A stretch of DNA of 64,000 bases, from positions 33,301 through 97,300 of the forward strand of contig NZBU01000008.1 in NCBI GenBank assembly GCA_002688035.1. The letters run 5' to 3'. The position numbers and the translations under genes are program-made. Positions 1 to 8,463 of the stretch are shown here, piece by piece (position 1 is the first letter of the stretch; each line of letters begins with the position of its first letter). Origin of the DNA: Candidatus Iainarchaeum sp. (GTDB lineage Archaea; Iainarchaeota; Iainarchaeia; Iainarchaeales; GCA-2688035). The notes beneath the pieces are model-generated. The model ran no database searches. It was given only the letters and a program-made list of their open reading frames with translations, and was not told the DNA's origin.

Positions 1-794
1 GCCTTCTCCTTGTCAACCTTGTTCCTGCGCCCCAGCTCTTTTTCCTTTTCCTCAATCTCTTCCTTCTTCTTCTTGCTCTCATTTATCTTTTCTTTGTTCT
101 CACTAAGCTGTTTACCGATCTTCCCAATTTCATTTGATAGCAGTGTTGCCTTTAACTGCTTTTTCTCTTTCTCAAGATTCTCATACAACAGGGCGCTTTC
201 CCTTTCTTTCTCAAGGCCCTGTAAATAGTTCTCTCGTTCCTGCAAAACAATTGTGGTCTCTCTGATTTTAGCCTCAACTTTGTCAAGGTTCTTCATAGCC
301 TCTTCTTTTTTCTTGTCAAATTCCTGTAGGCCTGCAAGTTCATCAATTATCTGTCTCCTTTCCTCCGGAGACATTTCGACAACCCTGGTTACGTCTCCCT
401 GCATTACAATGTTGTGTCCGTCTACTCTTATTCCAAGTTCACCGAGCAGTGAAGAAGTTTCATTTAATGTAACACGGTTTCCATCAATTCTGTAAATGGA
501 TTTGCCCTGCTTGTCAATCATTCTGCTGATCTCGTAGGTTTTCCCATTTTGTTTTATGGTGAGATCTACTTTTGCATAGTTCTCAGTAGAGCTGTTGTTA
601 ACCAAGTCGGTTAGGCGGCTTGCCCTCAATGTTTTGAGGGAGGTTATTCCAAGCACGAAAAGCAGTGCGTCCAAAATATTGCTTTTTCCGCTTCCGTTGC
701 TTCCTGCAATAACGGTGAAGCCGTCTGCAATAGGCACTTCAGCCTTTTTGAAGGACTTAAAATTTTTTAAAACAAGCTTCTGCATCTTTACCAT
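1..794 (-). CDS. smc: Chromosome segregation protein SMC, N-terminal part (gene runs off the window edge)
   Basis: This is the first ~264 residues of an SMC ATPase, the coiled-coil protein that organises and segregates chromosomes. Seen: the ATG is at 794, a Walker A GSNGSGKSN lies near residue 32, and the family segment QGDVTRVVEMSPEERRQIID is followed by EFDKKKEEA and then long charged coiled coil. That segment separates SMC from Rad50. A strong Shine-Dalgarno GTGATCC sits just before the ATG. The rest of the coiled coil, the hinge and the C-terminal ATPase half lie outside the window. The frame stays open to the window edge. Confidence 0.93.
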   Translation of the reverse strand, partial: MVKMQKLVLKNFKSFKKAEVPIADGFTVIAGSNGSGKSNILDALLFVLGITSLKTLRASRLTDLVNNSSTENYAKVDLTIKQNGKTYEISRMIDKQGKSIYRIDGNRVTLNETSSLLGELGIRVDGHNIVMQGDVTRVVEMSPEERRQIIDELAGLQEFDKKKEEAMKNLDKVEAKIRETTIVLQERENYLQGLEKERESALLYENLEKEKKQLKATLLSNEIGKIGKQLSENKEKINESKKKKEEIEEKEKELGRRNKVDKEK

Positions 795-863
795 TGTGGA
801 TCACGGCAAAAAGAGTAATTTGCACCAACTAATTAAAGCAAAAGGGGTTTAAAAGACTTCAGC

Positions 864-1652
864 CTATTTGCCAAACTGCTTTTTAAGATAGTAGAATGCC
901 ACAGCCAAATTGCTGAAAACTGTTGCAAACAACCAGAAAATCAGGAAAAGTATACTTGTAATTATTTCGTCACTGAAAAGAGTTTCAATGGCCTCCTCAA
1001 TTCTTAGAATAAAAGTGGATAGCACTGAAACCACAAACAAGAAGATTATAACCGATAAGAATTTCTTCTTTGTGAAAACCCAGCTTTTGGCAAGAGCCTC
1101 TTTTACTCCGAGATTATCAATTGCCATTGCGGGAATGGTGAAAGAGAGCTTTACAAACACATAGAACAAAAGCACTGCAAACAGCATACTAAGTATAAAT
1201 CCAATTGTAGCCGGTAGTAGCATGAACAGCCAGAGTAATATTGCTGAAAAGAAACCTATCACATAAAAGAACACTATCAGCGCTACAATCTTCCCAAATG
1301 CTTCTTTAGTTGCCCTCAACGCTTCTCCAATCGATCCCCCGCCAGCTGAAAGATCATTTGCTACTTTGCTGTAGAAGAATGCTGTTGCAGCCCAGATCAC
1401 ACTGAACACAAACACTAACAATACAACACTTAGTATTTCGATTGGATACATTGCCAAAAAGTGTATTGGCAGGGCAAACAGCGGGCTCTCAGGAACATTC
1501 TCAAGGAAAAGCACTTCAACCAGCAGGTTTGCAAGTGGCTCGATAAAAAGGAATATCAGTGCAACAAGTAATGTCGGAATAACAATTGGCGGAATAAGCA
1601 ATGCGGGTTTCTTCACAATGCTCTTAAATGCCTTTAATATGGAGTCTATCAA
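864..1652 (-). CDS. Polytopic membrane protein, about six membrane segments
   Basis: This is a 262-residue integral membrane protein without a recognised catalytic motif. Hydrophobic segments lie near residues 18-40, 58-85, 118-145, 147-175, 195-215 and 230-255, with Lys/Arg-rich loops between them. The layout resembles archaeal membrane proteins of the glycerophosphodiester-phosphodiesterase membrane-domain type, but I cannot name a function. The start is a TTG at 1652 preceded by GAGGCG. A TATA-like stretch ACTATAAAAACC lies near 1694-1705. It sits upstream of smc on the same strand but has its own promoter. Confidence 0.7.
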   Translation of the reverse strand: MIDSILKAFKSIVKKPALLIPPIVIPTLLVALIFLFIEPLANLLVEVLFLENVPESPLFALPIHFLAMYPIEILSVVLLVFVFSVIWAATAFFYSKVANDLSAGGGSIGEALRATKEAFGKIVALIVFFYVIGFFSAILLWLFMLLPATIGFILSMLFAVLLFYVFVKLSFTIPAMAIDNLGVKEALAKSWVFTKKKFLSVIIFLFVVSVLSTFILRIEEAIETLFSDEIITSILFLIFWLFATVFSNLAVAFYYLKKQFGK

Positions 1653-1803
1653 TCAATTCGCCTCTTGGTTATAATAAGCATTTCTGGTTTTTATAGTTAT
1701 TGTTTAGCTTTTAGGGCCTCTACTAATACCTTTAAATTCTTTGCCTTTGAACAAATTATTAGTTGAAACGCTTTTTTTAGCGATTTTTTTAATTGGTGTT
1801 TTT

Positions 1804-2085
1804 ATGAACTTACCTAAGACTATAAAGGATTACTGTAAGAAGTGCAGCAAGCATACAGACCATAAGCTCAAGCACTTTAAGGCAGGCTCGCCCAGAGCTC
1901 TTGCAGAGGGAAACAGGAAGAACGCCGCAAAGAAGAAGGGTTATAAGGGAAAATACCAGTTTCCTGCAACAATCAAAAAGCAGAACAAGAAAGGCTGCTT
2001 CCTGGCCGAATGTGGCGTATGCAAGACAAAACACTACTTTGTTATTCCAAAGAGAATGAAGAAAATCGAGCTAATATCGGCTTAA
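1804..2085 (+). CDS. rpl44e: Large ribosomal subunit protein eL42 (L44e)
   Basis: This is a 93-residue zinc-ribbon protein of the archaeal/eukaryotic 50S subunit, near the E site. Seen: CxxC near residues 11-14 (YCKKCSKHTDH), a second CxxxxxCxxC-type cluster near residues 66-74 (CFLAECGVCKTKH), a Lys-rich middle and the KTKHYFVIPKR tail. The ATG at 1804 is chosen over upstream in-frame codons because it begins at the conserved MNLPK and has GGTG about 6 nt upstream. In many archaea rpl44e sits next to rps27e; that partner is not adjacent here. Confidence 0.93.
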   Translation: MNLPKTIKDYCKKCSKHTDHKLKHFKAGSPRALAEGNRKNAAKKKGYKGKYQFPATIKKQNKKGCFLAECGVCKTKHYFVIPKRMKKIELISA

Positions 2086-2133
2086 CCGTTGTTAACAACT
2101 CCCTTTAAAATCTTTTTTTGTTAATTGTTCTTT

Positions 2134-2961
2134 ATGACCCAGAGGAACAACATTCTTCTCATTGTAAAGCAGCAGCCAGGAATTGATTATAATTCTCTGC
2201 TCAACAAAATTTCTTCTTCTTATGGCAGCATCAACTCTGCGCGAGCCGCACTCTCCCGGGCACTCAAAGATCTTTCAGCTCTCGGAATGCTGAAGCGGCA
2301 GGGCAACAATATTTTTATTACTGCTAAGGGATCTGCATCAATCAATCAGGAAATGAAATCAAAGCTAATACTAAAGCTAAACCAAAGCATTAAGGGAAAG
2401 AATCCTGTTGAGGAAATCAACAGCATTGTTGAAATGCTTTCAACCCTCATAGAGCGAAGCAAGCAGGACCGTGACCTACTTAAAGCGGCAAAGGGCAGTG
2501 CAGAATTTTACATTGCAGACCTTGCAGAACTAAAGGAGGGACTGGACAAACGAATTCACAATCTCAATTATTTGGGAGGTATAATGCTTCAGCAAATTTC
2601 CTCGCTCCAGGAACTAAACTTCAACGACAACAGAAAACAGCCATTTGACCCAAAAACAAAAAAAATTGTTTCCCAACTTGTTCAATCCCAAAAGTCTGAG
2701 GAACTAACAGCCGAATTCCTAAAGCAAGATTTGCTTCAGCATGCCACTACTGAGTTAAATGGGAAACAGCAGGGTAACACTCTAATCCTTGACAAGAAGC
2801 ACTTGGCTAAACTCCTTTCATTTATTGAAAAGAACTCTCAAACAGAGAGCAGTCCAGTAAACCTCTACTTGCCGCCATTAAAAATAATAATTGATTTTCC
2901 GCACATTTATTTCACAGGTTCCTGCAACAAGCTAAATAGCATTCTTGGAGAAGAAAAATAA
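2134..2961 (+). CDS. Winged-helix-type DNA-binding protein of unknown function
   Basis: This is a 275-residue protein. The first ~70 residues look like a winged-helix domain: helix-rich, with NILLIVKQQPGIDYNSLLNK, a long recognition-type helix and then a MLKRQGNNIFIT wing. Residues ~80-190 are helical and charged, probably coiled coil. The last 80 residues end in hydrophobic strands. The ATG at 2134 is preferred to a TTG at 2125. A TATA-like CCTTTAAAAT lies at 2102-2111, about 27 nt upstream. The stop codon lies only 4 nt before tRNA-Gly, so this gene, the tRNA and tgt are probably one transcript. The regulatory target is not evident. Confidence 0.6.
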   Translation: MTQRNNILLIVKQQPGIDYNSLLNKISSSYGSINSARAALSRALKDLSALGMLKRQGNNIFITAKGSASINQEMKSKLILKLNQSIKGKNPVEEINSIVEMLSTLIERSKQDRDLLKAAKGSAEFYIADLAELKEGLDKRIHNLNYLGGIMLQQISSLQELNFNDNRKQPFDPKTKKIVSQLVQSQKSEELTAEFLKQDLLQHATTELNGKQQGNTLILDKKHLAKLLSFIEKNSQTESSPVNLYLPPLKIIIDFPHIYFTGSCNKLNSILGEEK

Positions 2962-2965
2962 CAAC

Positions 2966-3036
2966 GCGTCTGTCAGTCAGTGGTAGGCTTCGAGCTTCCC
3001 AAGCTCGTAACCCGGGTTCGAGTCCCGGCGGACGCA
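2966..3036 (+). tRNA. tRNA-Gly (anticodon CCC)
   Basis: A 71-nt cloverleaf. The acceptor stem GCGTCTG/CGGACGC closes with discriminator A. The D stem is AGTC/GGCT. The anticodon stem CGAGC/GCTCG encloses TTCCCAA, giving anticodon CCC. The T stem CCGGG/CCCGG carries the TTCGAGT loop. There is no intron and no encoded CCA. It lies 4 nt after one coding sequence and 9 nt before the next. Confidence 0.95.
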
Positions 3037-3045
3037 TTGATACCA

Positions 3046-4125
3046 ATGTTCAAACTTCAGTCTACTGACGGAAAGGCCCGTGCAGGAATTCTAAAAACAG
3101 CGCACGGCAAAGTTCGCACTCCTTTATTCATGCCAGTTGCAACCAAAGCCTCATTCAAGTGGGTCGCATTACAAGATGCAGAGAAGGCTGGCGTCGAATG
3201 CTTTATCTCAAACTCCTATATTCTCTCGCTTCGTCCTGGCGTTCCTGTAATAAAAAAAGCTGGTGGTTTGCATAAGTTCATGAACTGGGACAAAGGTATT
3301 TTTACAGACTCTGGCGGCTTCCAACTCATTAGCGACGAGCTCTTCTTGAAAATGAATGACTCTGGAATTTATTTCCGAAATCCTTTTGATAAAAACCGCG
3401 ACTTTCTCACCCCGGAAAAGAGCATGCAAATCCAGGAAGATATTGGGGCAGATGTTGCAATGGCCTTGGATGACATGCCGCGCTATGGCAGCAATGCTAA
3501 GCGCCTGGAAGAGAGCGCTGCTCGTACATTTGAGTGGGCCAAGCGCTGTCTTGATTCCCATAATTCAAAGAAACAACTCTTATTTGGAATTGCGCAGGGC
3601 GGAACAAACAAAAAACGGCGCAAAAAAAGTGCAGAGCAAATCTCATCACTCCCTTTTGATGGTTTTGCACTGGGGGGCCTTGCAGTCGGAGAACCAAAGA
3701 AAAAAATGATGGAGATGGCAAAAATAAATCTTTCAATTTTCCCAGGGAAAAGCCCACGCTACTTGATGGGTTTAGGCTCTCCAAAAGAACTGATTGAAGC
3801 AATTTCATTTGGCGCAGACATATTCGATAGCTGCTTTCCCACAAGAACCGCGCGCCATGGCCTTGCCTTCACTTGCAAAGGCAACATAGACATTTCAAAG
3901 GGAAAATTCAAACTTGATTTGAAGCCACTTGATGAAAAGTGCGGTTGCCCTGTCTGTAAAAGCCATAGCCGCTCCTACATCCACCACTTGTTCAAGGTAA
4001 AGGAAGAGAACGGAAAACTCCTTCTTTCCACGCACAACATTTACTTTATCACAAAGCTGATGCAGGATGCGAGAAAAGCAATTTTAGACGGGAAGTTCAT
4101 TACCTTCAAGAAAAAGTTCACATAG
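3046..4125 (+). CDS. tgt: tRNA-guanine transglycosylase of bacterial/eukaryotic (queuine) type
   Basis: This 359-residue enzyme exchanges a guanine base in tRNA for a 7-deazaguanine. Seen: TDSGGFQ near residue 87, LDDMPR near 141, GIAQGG near 181, GGLAVGEP near 210, IFDSCFPTR (nucleophilic Asp region) near 259, and zinc ligands C299, C301, C304 and H330. These motifs and the length match bacterial Tgt and eukaryotic QTRT1. They do not match archaeal ArcTGT, which is longer and carries a C-terminal PUA region. The LDDM motif replaces the Cys of bacterial preQ1 enzymes with a hydrophobic residue, as in eukaryotic LDDV, suggesting queuine as substrate (inference). The ATG at 3046 lies 9 nt after tRNA-Gly; earlier in-frame starts fall inside the tRNA. 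Confidence 0.9.
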   Translation: MFKLQSTDGKARAGILKTAHGKVRTPLFMPVATKASFKWVALQDAEKAGVECFISNSYILSLRPGVPVIKKAGGLHKFMNWDKGIFTDSGGFQLISDELFLKMNDSGIYFRNPFDKNRDFLTPEKSMQIQEDIGADVAMALDDMPRYGSNAKRLEESAARTFEWAKRCLDSHNSKKQLLFGIAQGGTNKKRRKKSAEQISSLPFDGFALGGLAVGEPKKKMMEMAKINLSIFPGKSPRYLMGLGSPKELIEAISFGADIFDSCFPTRTARHGLAFTCKGNIDISKGKFKLDLKPLDEKCGCPVCKSHSRSYIHHLFKVKEENGKLLLSTHNIYFITKLMQDARKAILDGKFITFKKKFT

Positions 4126-4131
4126 CTTTTG

Positions 4132-5097
4132 TTATTCCTTGATTTCCACATTGTCAATTTGACCGTCGCCATCCAGGTCAAGTCCCTCTACAACTTTTGC
4201 TTCAACACTTTCTTTGTTTGTGTTGCCCTGTATTATGGCTTCGATGTTTTTAATGAGAGAAATTATTGCAGCTTTTGTTCCAGCATTTCTGTTTCCTGCC
4301 ACAAGCAAAATCTTTTTGTTTTTGAAGAAGGGATGCTCAACTTTTTCAATGACTCCAATAGCATCCTCATTGTAATCGTTTCCACTTAGCTCACTCTTAA
4401 TTAAGTAGTGGCCGCCGTTTGGCGAAAATTTTATGGGTAAGTGTTCGTTCAGTTCCTCACACAGCTTGTTGGTGATTGGACCTCCAACTACAATTAGGTT
4501 TTCATCCAAAGAATCTAAACTTGAAACTTGTGTATCTAGGAAAACGAGTGGAAACTCAAATGATTCTACAAGGCTTCCAATAAATGCTGCAAGCTCTACC
4601 GCGAGGTGACCATCCCTTGCCCTGGCCTTCAAAGGGCCGTGTGGGTCTGGACTTCCAATTACTATCTTACAATTAAGCTTCCCGTTATGTATAAACGGAG
4701 TCATAAATTCTTCCAATTGTTTGTCCAACTTCTTCTCTTTTCCCTGGAAAAACACCGATTCTTTTGCCCGCTCAATCTTCTTGAGGTTGGGAACGAGCGC
4801 AAAAGCAGAGTCTACGAGTGCATAGTATTTGGCGAGCGCACCCTGCTTCTCCTCGGTCTTTTTTACCTCTATAATACCTGCTTTTTTGAGCTGCTTGATA
4901 TAATAGTACACTTTTTGTTCGTGCAGATTCAATTTTTTGGCTATTTCTGCAGGATAATATGGTTTTTCTGCCAGCAAACCCACTACTTTCCAGGCATTGG
5001 CCGAAGCTAAAGGCTTTAGCTCTTCGGCCTTCTCAAGTATCTTTACAGGCACTTTAAAGCCCTTTCCATTTCGCTCTAAATTCAGGAAGTTTGTCAA
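4132..5097 (-). CDS. ArsR-like winged-helix protein with S-layer-type C-terminal domain
   Basis: This is a 321-residue two-domain protein. Residues ~28-95 form an ArsR/MarR-like winged helix (PAEIAKKLNLHEQKVYYYIKQLKKAG is the recognition region). Residues ~130-300 resemble the domain of methanococcal S-layer proteins: NLIVVGGPITNKL followed by KILLVAGNRNAGTKAA. The extreme C-terminus carries a calcium-loop-like DLDGDGQIDN segment. No signal peptide is seen, so it is probably a cytoplasmic regulator that reuses the fold. It converges with tgt. It may sense a ligand related to the cell envelope, but that is inference. Confidence 0.7.
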   Translation of the reverse strand: MTNFLNLERNGKGFKVPVKILEKAEELKPLASANAWKVVGLLAEKPYYPAEIAKKLNLHEQKVYYYIKQLKKAGIIEVKKTEEKQGALAKYYALVDSAFALVPNLKKIERAKESVFFQGKEKKLDKQLEEFMTPFIHNGKLNCKIVIGSPDPHGPLKARARDGHLAVELAAFIGSLVESFEFPLVFLDTQVSSLDSLDENLIVVGGPITNKLCEELNEHLPIKFSPNGGHYLIKSELSGNDYNEDAIGVIEKVEHPFFKNKKILLVAGNRNAGTKAAIISLIKNIEAIIQGNTNKESVEAKVVEGLDLDGDGQIDNVEIKE

Positions 5098-5154
5098 AAA
5101 ACAACACCACTTAAATTAATTCATAATGGTACTACGAATAGATTAATAATGGTG

Positions 5155-5694
5155 TTATTTGTTTTTTAAAGCTTTGCCCTGGCCTATTTCCTTTTTCCTG
5201 AACAGGATTGAAGGCAAAGCGATTGCTGCTATGAGCGCGATTATTCCTGTTGAAAACTGCATTTCGCTGAATTCTATTCCAAAGAATTCTGGAATGTGGC
5301 AGTAAGCTGCTGTCTCTGTTGCGCATGTAATTATTGCCCACACACATGGATTGCAGGCTAGGGTGTCGATGGTGTCAGGTTTACAGTATGATTCGCATAC
5401 GCCTTCGGAAAGAGCAGTACATTTTGTTGTGGTATTAGGTTTTGTGGCATACTTACAGTCCGCTCCTGGGTCGTTTGTACATTGAGCAACATATTTGCAT
5501 TGGCCTCTACCACATCCCTGTTCTGTGCTAAAATAATTGGGGCAACTCGCAGATGTTTTCCCTGCGCAGTTCGCTAATTTTGCTCCAGTGCAGGTTGCAA
5601 CACCAAAAACATTTACAGAGCTAAACAAAAGAAGCAGCAAAACCAAAACAGCCAGAATTCTTGTTTTAATGTTTTCACCAACATATATATACAT
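5155..5694 (-). CDS. Secreted or membrane-anchored Cys-rich protein
   Basis: This is a protein of up to 179 residues. An N-terminal hydrophobic stretch (residues ~12-32) ending near VFGVAT looks like a signal peptide. A Cys-rich, Thr-rich middle region with about 17 cysteines follows. A C-terminal membrane helix (~148-166) ends in a basic FRKKE tail. It is probably displayed outside the cell. The start is uncertain: the ATG at 5694 overlaps a TATATATA stretch, while GGTGA stands a few nt before an ATT codon at 5670. It follows the acetyltransferase-like gene by 25 nt. No function recognised. Confidence 0.6.
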   Translation of the reverse strand: MYIYVGENIKTRILAVLVLLLLLFSSVNVFGVATCTGAKLANCAGKTSASCPNYFSTEQGCGRGQCKYVAQCTNDPGADCKYATKPNTTTKCTALSEGVCESYCKPDTIDTLACNPCVWAIITCATETAAYCHIPEFFGIEFSEMQFSTGIIALIAAIALPSILFRKKEIGQGKALKNK

Positions 5695-5719
5695 ATTCTG
5701 AAATTTAATGGTTTCGCCC

Positions 5720-6475
5720 TCATAGAAAAGCCGGCTGAATTACCCCGGCAAGCCAGAGCAGGGTAATTATCGCCGGCTGGTGCAGGAAATAAATTATCAG
5801 AGATTTTCTTCCCATCCAACTAAACAATTTCAGCACTCTGCTCTTTGTTTCAGGTGCCTCTTTTGCCCTTTGGCCGTTTGGGTACAGCTTGCTGCCGGCG
5901 AAGATTCCCAGGAAAACAATCCCAAGCCAGGGGAATAGCGGGACCAAATCAAAGGTGTAAAAGCCCGGGGAGTATGCTGCCGAAACAGAGAAACCCAGCC
6001 AGGTGAAAAGCATTGTGTCCAATGCAATTCCATTAATCAAAAGCCCAACCACAAAAGCAACCAGCCCAAATGGAAGAGCAAGCTTTGGCCTTGAGAGAAG
6101 AGGATAGGAAATTATTATTGCCGCGCCAATAAAGTGTATTATTCCAAAAAAGATCAATCCTTGTGGAAAGAAAATTAGAGTAAATGCAGTTATAATCAGG
6201 CCCATTGAGAAAATTCTTAGACCTCTTTTAATATACTTCCAAGCAAGGCGTGTTCCTACAATATTTCCATTTGTTTTGGCATAGCTCAATGTAAGCGAAA
6301 CGCCCACCAAAAAAACAAAGATTGCAACAGTTGCCCTCGCCAGCCAGAAAAGTTCCATGCTCCAGGCACTGAAATCAAACCTTGTAAAATAATCCAAATC
6401 AAAGAAAATATGGAAAACAATCATTAACACAATTGCAATGCCGCGAATAAAATCTACTTCCCAAATTCTTTGCAT
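5720..6475 (-). CDS. DUF1624-type membrane protein (heparan-alpha-glucosaminide acetyltransferase-like)
   Basis: This is a 251-residue membrane protein with about seven hydrophobic segments. The N-terminal WEVDFIRGIAIVLMIVFH, with its conserved Asp, Arg and His, matches the family of lysosomal heparan-alpha-glucosaminide N-acetyltransferase. The C-terminal YFLHQPAI has the second conserved His. Archaeal members are uncharacterised; transfer of an acyl group to an envelope glycan is inference. A TATA-like TTATAAAAAAA lies near 6499-6509, about 28 nt upstream of the ATG, consistent with a leaderless mRNA. The gene is divergent from glmS. Confidence 0.72.
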   Translation of the reverse strand: MQRIWEVDFIRGIAIVLMIVFHIFFDLDYFTRFDFSAWSMELFWLARATVAIFVFLVGVSLTLSYAKTNGNIVGTRLAWKYIKRGLRIFSMGLIITAFTLIFFPQGLIFFGIIHFIGAAIIISYPLLSRPKLALPFGLVAFVVGLLINGIALDTMLFTWLGFSVSAAYSPGFYTFDLVPLFPWLGIVFLGIFAGSKLYPNGQRAKEAPETKSRVLKLFSWMGRKSLIIYFLHQPAIITLLWLAGVIQPAFL

Positions 6476-6552
6476 GGAGAAGTGATAACTAAAAGTTTTT
6501 TTATAATGGTCTGATTATTTTCCCTGCTTTTTTGTCTGTTTCGAGGCTTGTT

Positions 6553-6570
6553 CTAAGAAAATTTTCTTAG
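6553..6570. promoter_or_regulatory. Perfect 18-bp palindrome between divergent genes
   Basis: CTAAGAAAATTTTCTTAG is a perfect inverted repeat. It lies about 25 bp upstream of the glmS TATA box and about 80 bp from the start of the divergent membrane-protein gene. It could be an operator; no cognate regulator is adjacent. Confidence 0.35.
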
Positions 6571-6594
6571 TACTCAGTTGATTTGGTTTGCGGG

Positions 6595-6603
6595 TTTTAT
6601 ATA
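6595..6603 (+). promoter_or_regulatory. TATA box of the glmS operon
   Basis: TTTTATATA matches the archaeal TATA consensus. Its centre is about 46 nt before the glmS ATG, which predicts a short leader of roughly 20 nt. Confidence 0.6.
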
Positions 6604-6644
6604 GCCGCGAAGACCCTCTTTATTATCTACTAGTGGTTTTTACA

Positions 6645-8459
6645 ATGTGCGGAATAGTTGGTTACAGTGGAGAAAAGAATGCATCTGAATTGCTGCCCTC
6701 TTGCTTGCGAAAGTTGGATTACAGGGGCTATGACAGCTTTGGATTTGCAGTACAGGCAAACCCGACTATTGCTGTTGAAAAGCACGCTGGTAGGCTTGAT
6801 GGTTTTACCTCACAACTACCGGAAAGCAAGCTTGGAATTGCGCATACGCGCTGGGCCACACACGGCTCTGTCACAGAGAAGAATGCCCACCCACACATGA
6901 GCTGTGATGGTAGTATTGCAGTAGTTCACAATGGGATCATTGAAAACTATTCGGAATTAAGGGAGCAACTGAAACAGCAGGGCCACAAATTTGTTTCTGA
7001 AACAGATTCAGAAGTAATTCCACACCTTATTGAAGGTCTGCTTGCGCAGGGAAAAAGCTTTGAAGAGGCTGTAAGAGAAACTTGCGATTCCCTTCAAGGA
7101 ACTTTTGCCCTCCTGATTCTCAACAAAGAGAGCAACAAGCTTGTTGCAGCCAGAAAGGGCTCTCCCTTGGTAATTGGGGTTGGCAAGAATGAGAACTTTG
7201 TTGCAAGCGATGTAACAGCCTTTATTGAATTCACAAAGGATGTAATTTTCCTTGATGACAACGAACTTGCAATTGTTGATGGGAATGTTGAAGTTCAAAA
7301 TTTTAGCACAGGAAAAAAGTTGGATAAAAAGGTTTCCAAAATTGAGTGGGATGCAGAGCAAGCTGAAAAATCTGGGTACAAGCACTTTATGTTAAAAGAA
7401 ATTTTTGAGCAGCCTGAAGCTGCACAGAAATGTTTGCAGGGCCGTATCAAGGATGGAAAGGTGGTTCTACCCGAACTAGAGGGGCGGGATGAAAAGTTGA
7501 AGGAGATTAATCGTGTAATTATTGTTGCCTGTGGTACTTCGTGGCACGCAGGCCTTGTTGCAGAATATATTATGGAGGAATTGGTTGGTTTGCCTGTTGA
7601 AGTAGAGTATGCTTCTGAGTTTCGCTATCGTAATCCTATTGTTGATGATAAATGTTTGGTGATAGTGGTTTCTCAGAGCGGTGAAACAGCTGATACTCTT
7701 GCTGCATTGCGTGAGGCAAAGAAAAAGGGCGCATTAGTTATTTCAATCTGCAATGTAATGGGCAGCACTATTGCAAGGGAATCTCATTCTACAATTTACA
7801 ACCGTGCAGGTCCTGAGATAGGTGTTGCAAGCACTAAAGCGTTTACTACACAGCTTATTGTTCTCACTCTTGTTTCACTTTACCTTGCTGATTTAATAAA
7901 ATCAAATCCGCTTGAAAAGCAGCGGGAAATTCTTTCTGCTTTGCAAGAAATTCCCGATAAAATGCAACAGACAGTTGATGAAAGTAATCAAGTGTTGGCG
8001 ATCGCAAAGAAATATTGGGAGAAACCAAATGCACTTTATCTTGGAAGAGGCCCTAACTTCCCGATTGCCTTAGAAGGGGCTTTGAAGCTGAAAGAAATTT
8101 CTTATTTGCATGCAGAGGGGATGTCTGCTGCGGAGATGAAGCACGGCCCTATTGCGTTAATTGACAGTGATATGCCTGCGATCTTTGTTGCGGTAAAGGA
8201 TAAGACTTATAATAAAATTCTTGCGAACATTGAGGAGATAAAGGCGCGAGGCGGAACAGTAATAGCGGTTGCAAGCCCTGCTGATAAGGAAATGGAAGGT
8301 AATGTGGCTGAGGTAATGCACATCGCGAAAACAATTGAGTTGCTGCAGCCTTTGCTAACCGTGCTTCCACTTCAACTTCTTGCTTATTATATTGCGGATA
8401 TTCGTGAGTGCGACATTGACAAACCGCGAAATCTCGCAAAGAGTGTTACAGTTGAGTGA
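6645..8459 (+). CDS. glmS: Glutamine-fructose-6-phosphate aminotransferase (isomerizing)
   Basis: GlmS makes glucosamine-6-phosphate from fructose-6-phosphate and glutamine, the first step toward UDP-GlcNAc. The protein is 604 residues, full family length. The N-terminal glutaminase begins MCGIVGY, with Cys2 as nucleophile, and has HTRWATHG near residue 70. Two SIS sugar-isomerase domains follow (SQSGETADT; LGRGPNFPIALEGALKLKE). The C-terminus ends KPRNLAKSVTVE as in the family. The ATG at 6645 is fixed by the catalytic Cys2; upstream in-frame codons are discarded. It is the first gene of an operon with a GNA1-like acetyltransferase 4 nt downstream and a HAD-YvcK fusion. Confidence 0.97.
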   Translation: MCGIVGYSGEKNASELLPSCLRKLDYRGYDSFGFAVQANPTIAVEKHAGRLDGFTSQLPESKLGIAHTRWATHGSVTEKNAHPHMSCDGSIAVVHNGIIENYSELREQLKQQGHKFVSETDSEVIPHLIEGLLAQGKSFEEAVRETCDSLQGTFALLILNKESNKLVAARKGSPLVIGVGKNENFVASDVTAFIEFTKDVIFLDDNELAIVDGNVEVQNFSTGKKLDKKVSKIEWDAEQAEKSGYKHFMLKEIFEQPEAAQKCLQGRIKDGKVVLPELEGRDEKLKEINRVIIVACGTSWHAGLVAEYIMEELVGLPVEVEYASEFRYRNPIVDDKCLVIVVSQSGETADTLAALREAKKKGALVISICNVMGSTIARESHSTIYNRAGPEIGVASTKAFTTQLIVLTLVSLYLADLIKSNPLEKQREILSALQEIPDKMQQTVDESNQVLAIAKKYWEKPNALYLGRGPNFPIALEGALKLKEISYLHAEGMSAAEMKHGPIALIDSDMPAIFVAVKDKTYNKILANIEEIKARGGTVIAVASPADKEMEGNVAEVMHIAKTIELLQPLLTVLPLQLLAYYIADIRECDIDKPRNLAKSVTVE

Positions 8460-8463
8460 TTTT

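Noticed and set aside
2980..3045. Upstream in-frame start for tgt
   Set aside because: It lies inside tRNA-Gly and would add residues not found in the family.
6480..6490. AGTGATAAC near the start of the membrane acyltransferase gene, resembling the fic operator half-site
   Set aside because: A 9-bp match is expected by chance about once in a window of this size, and there is no second half-site.
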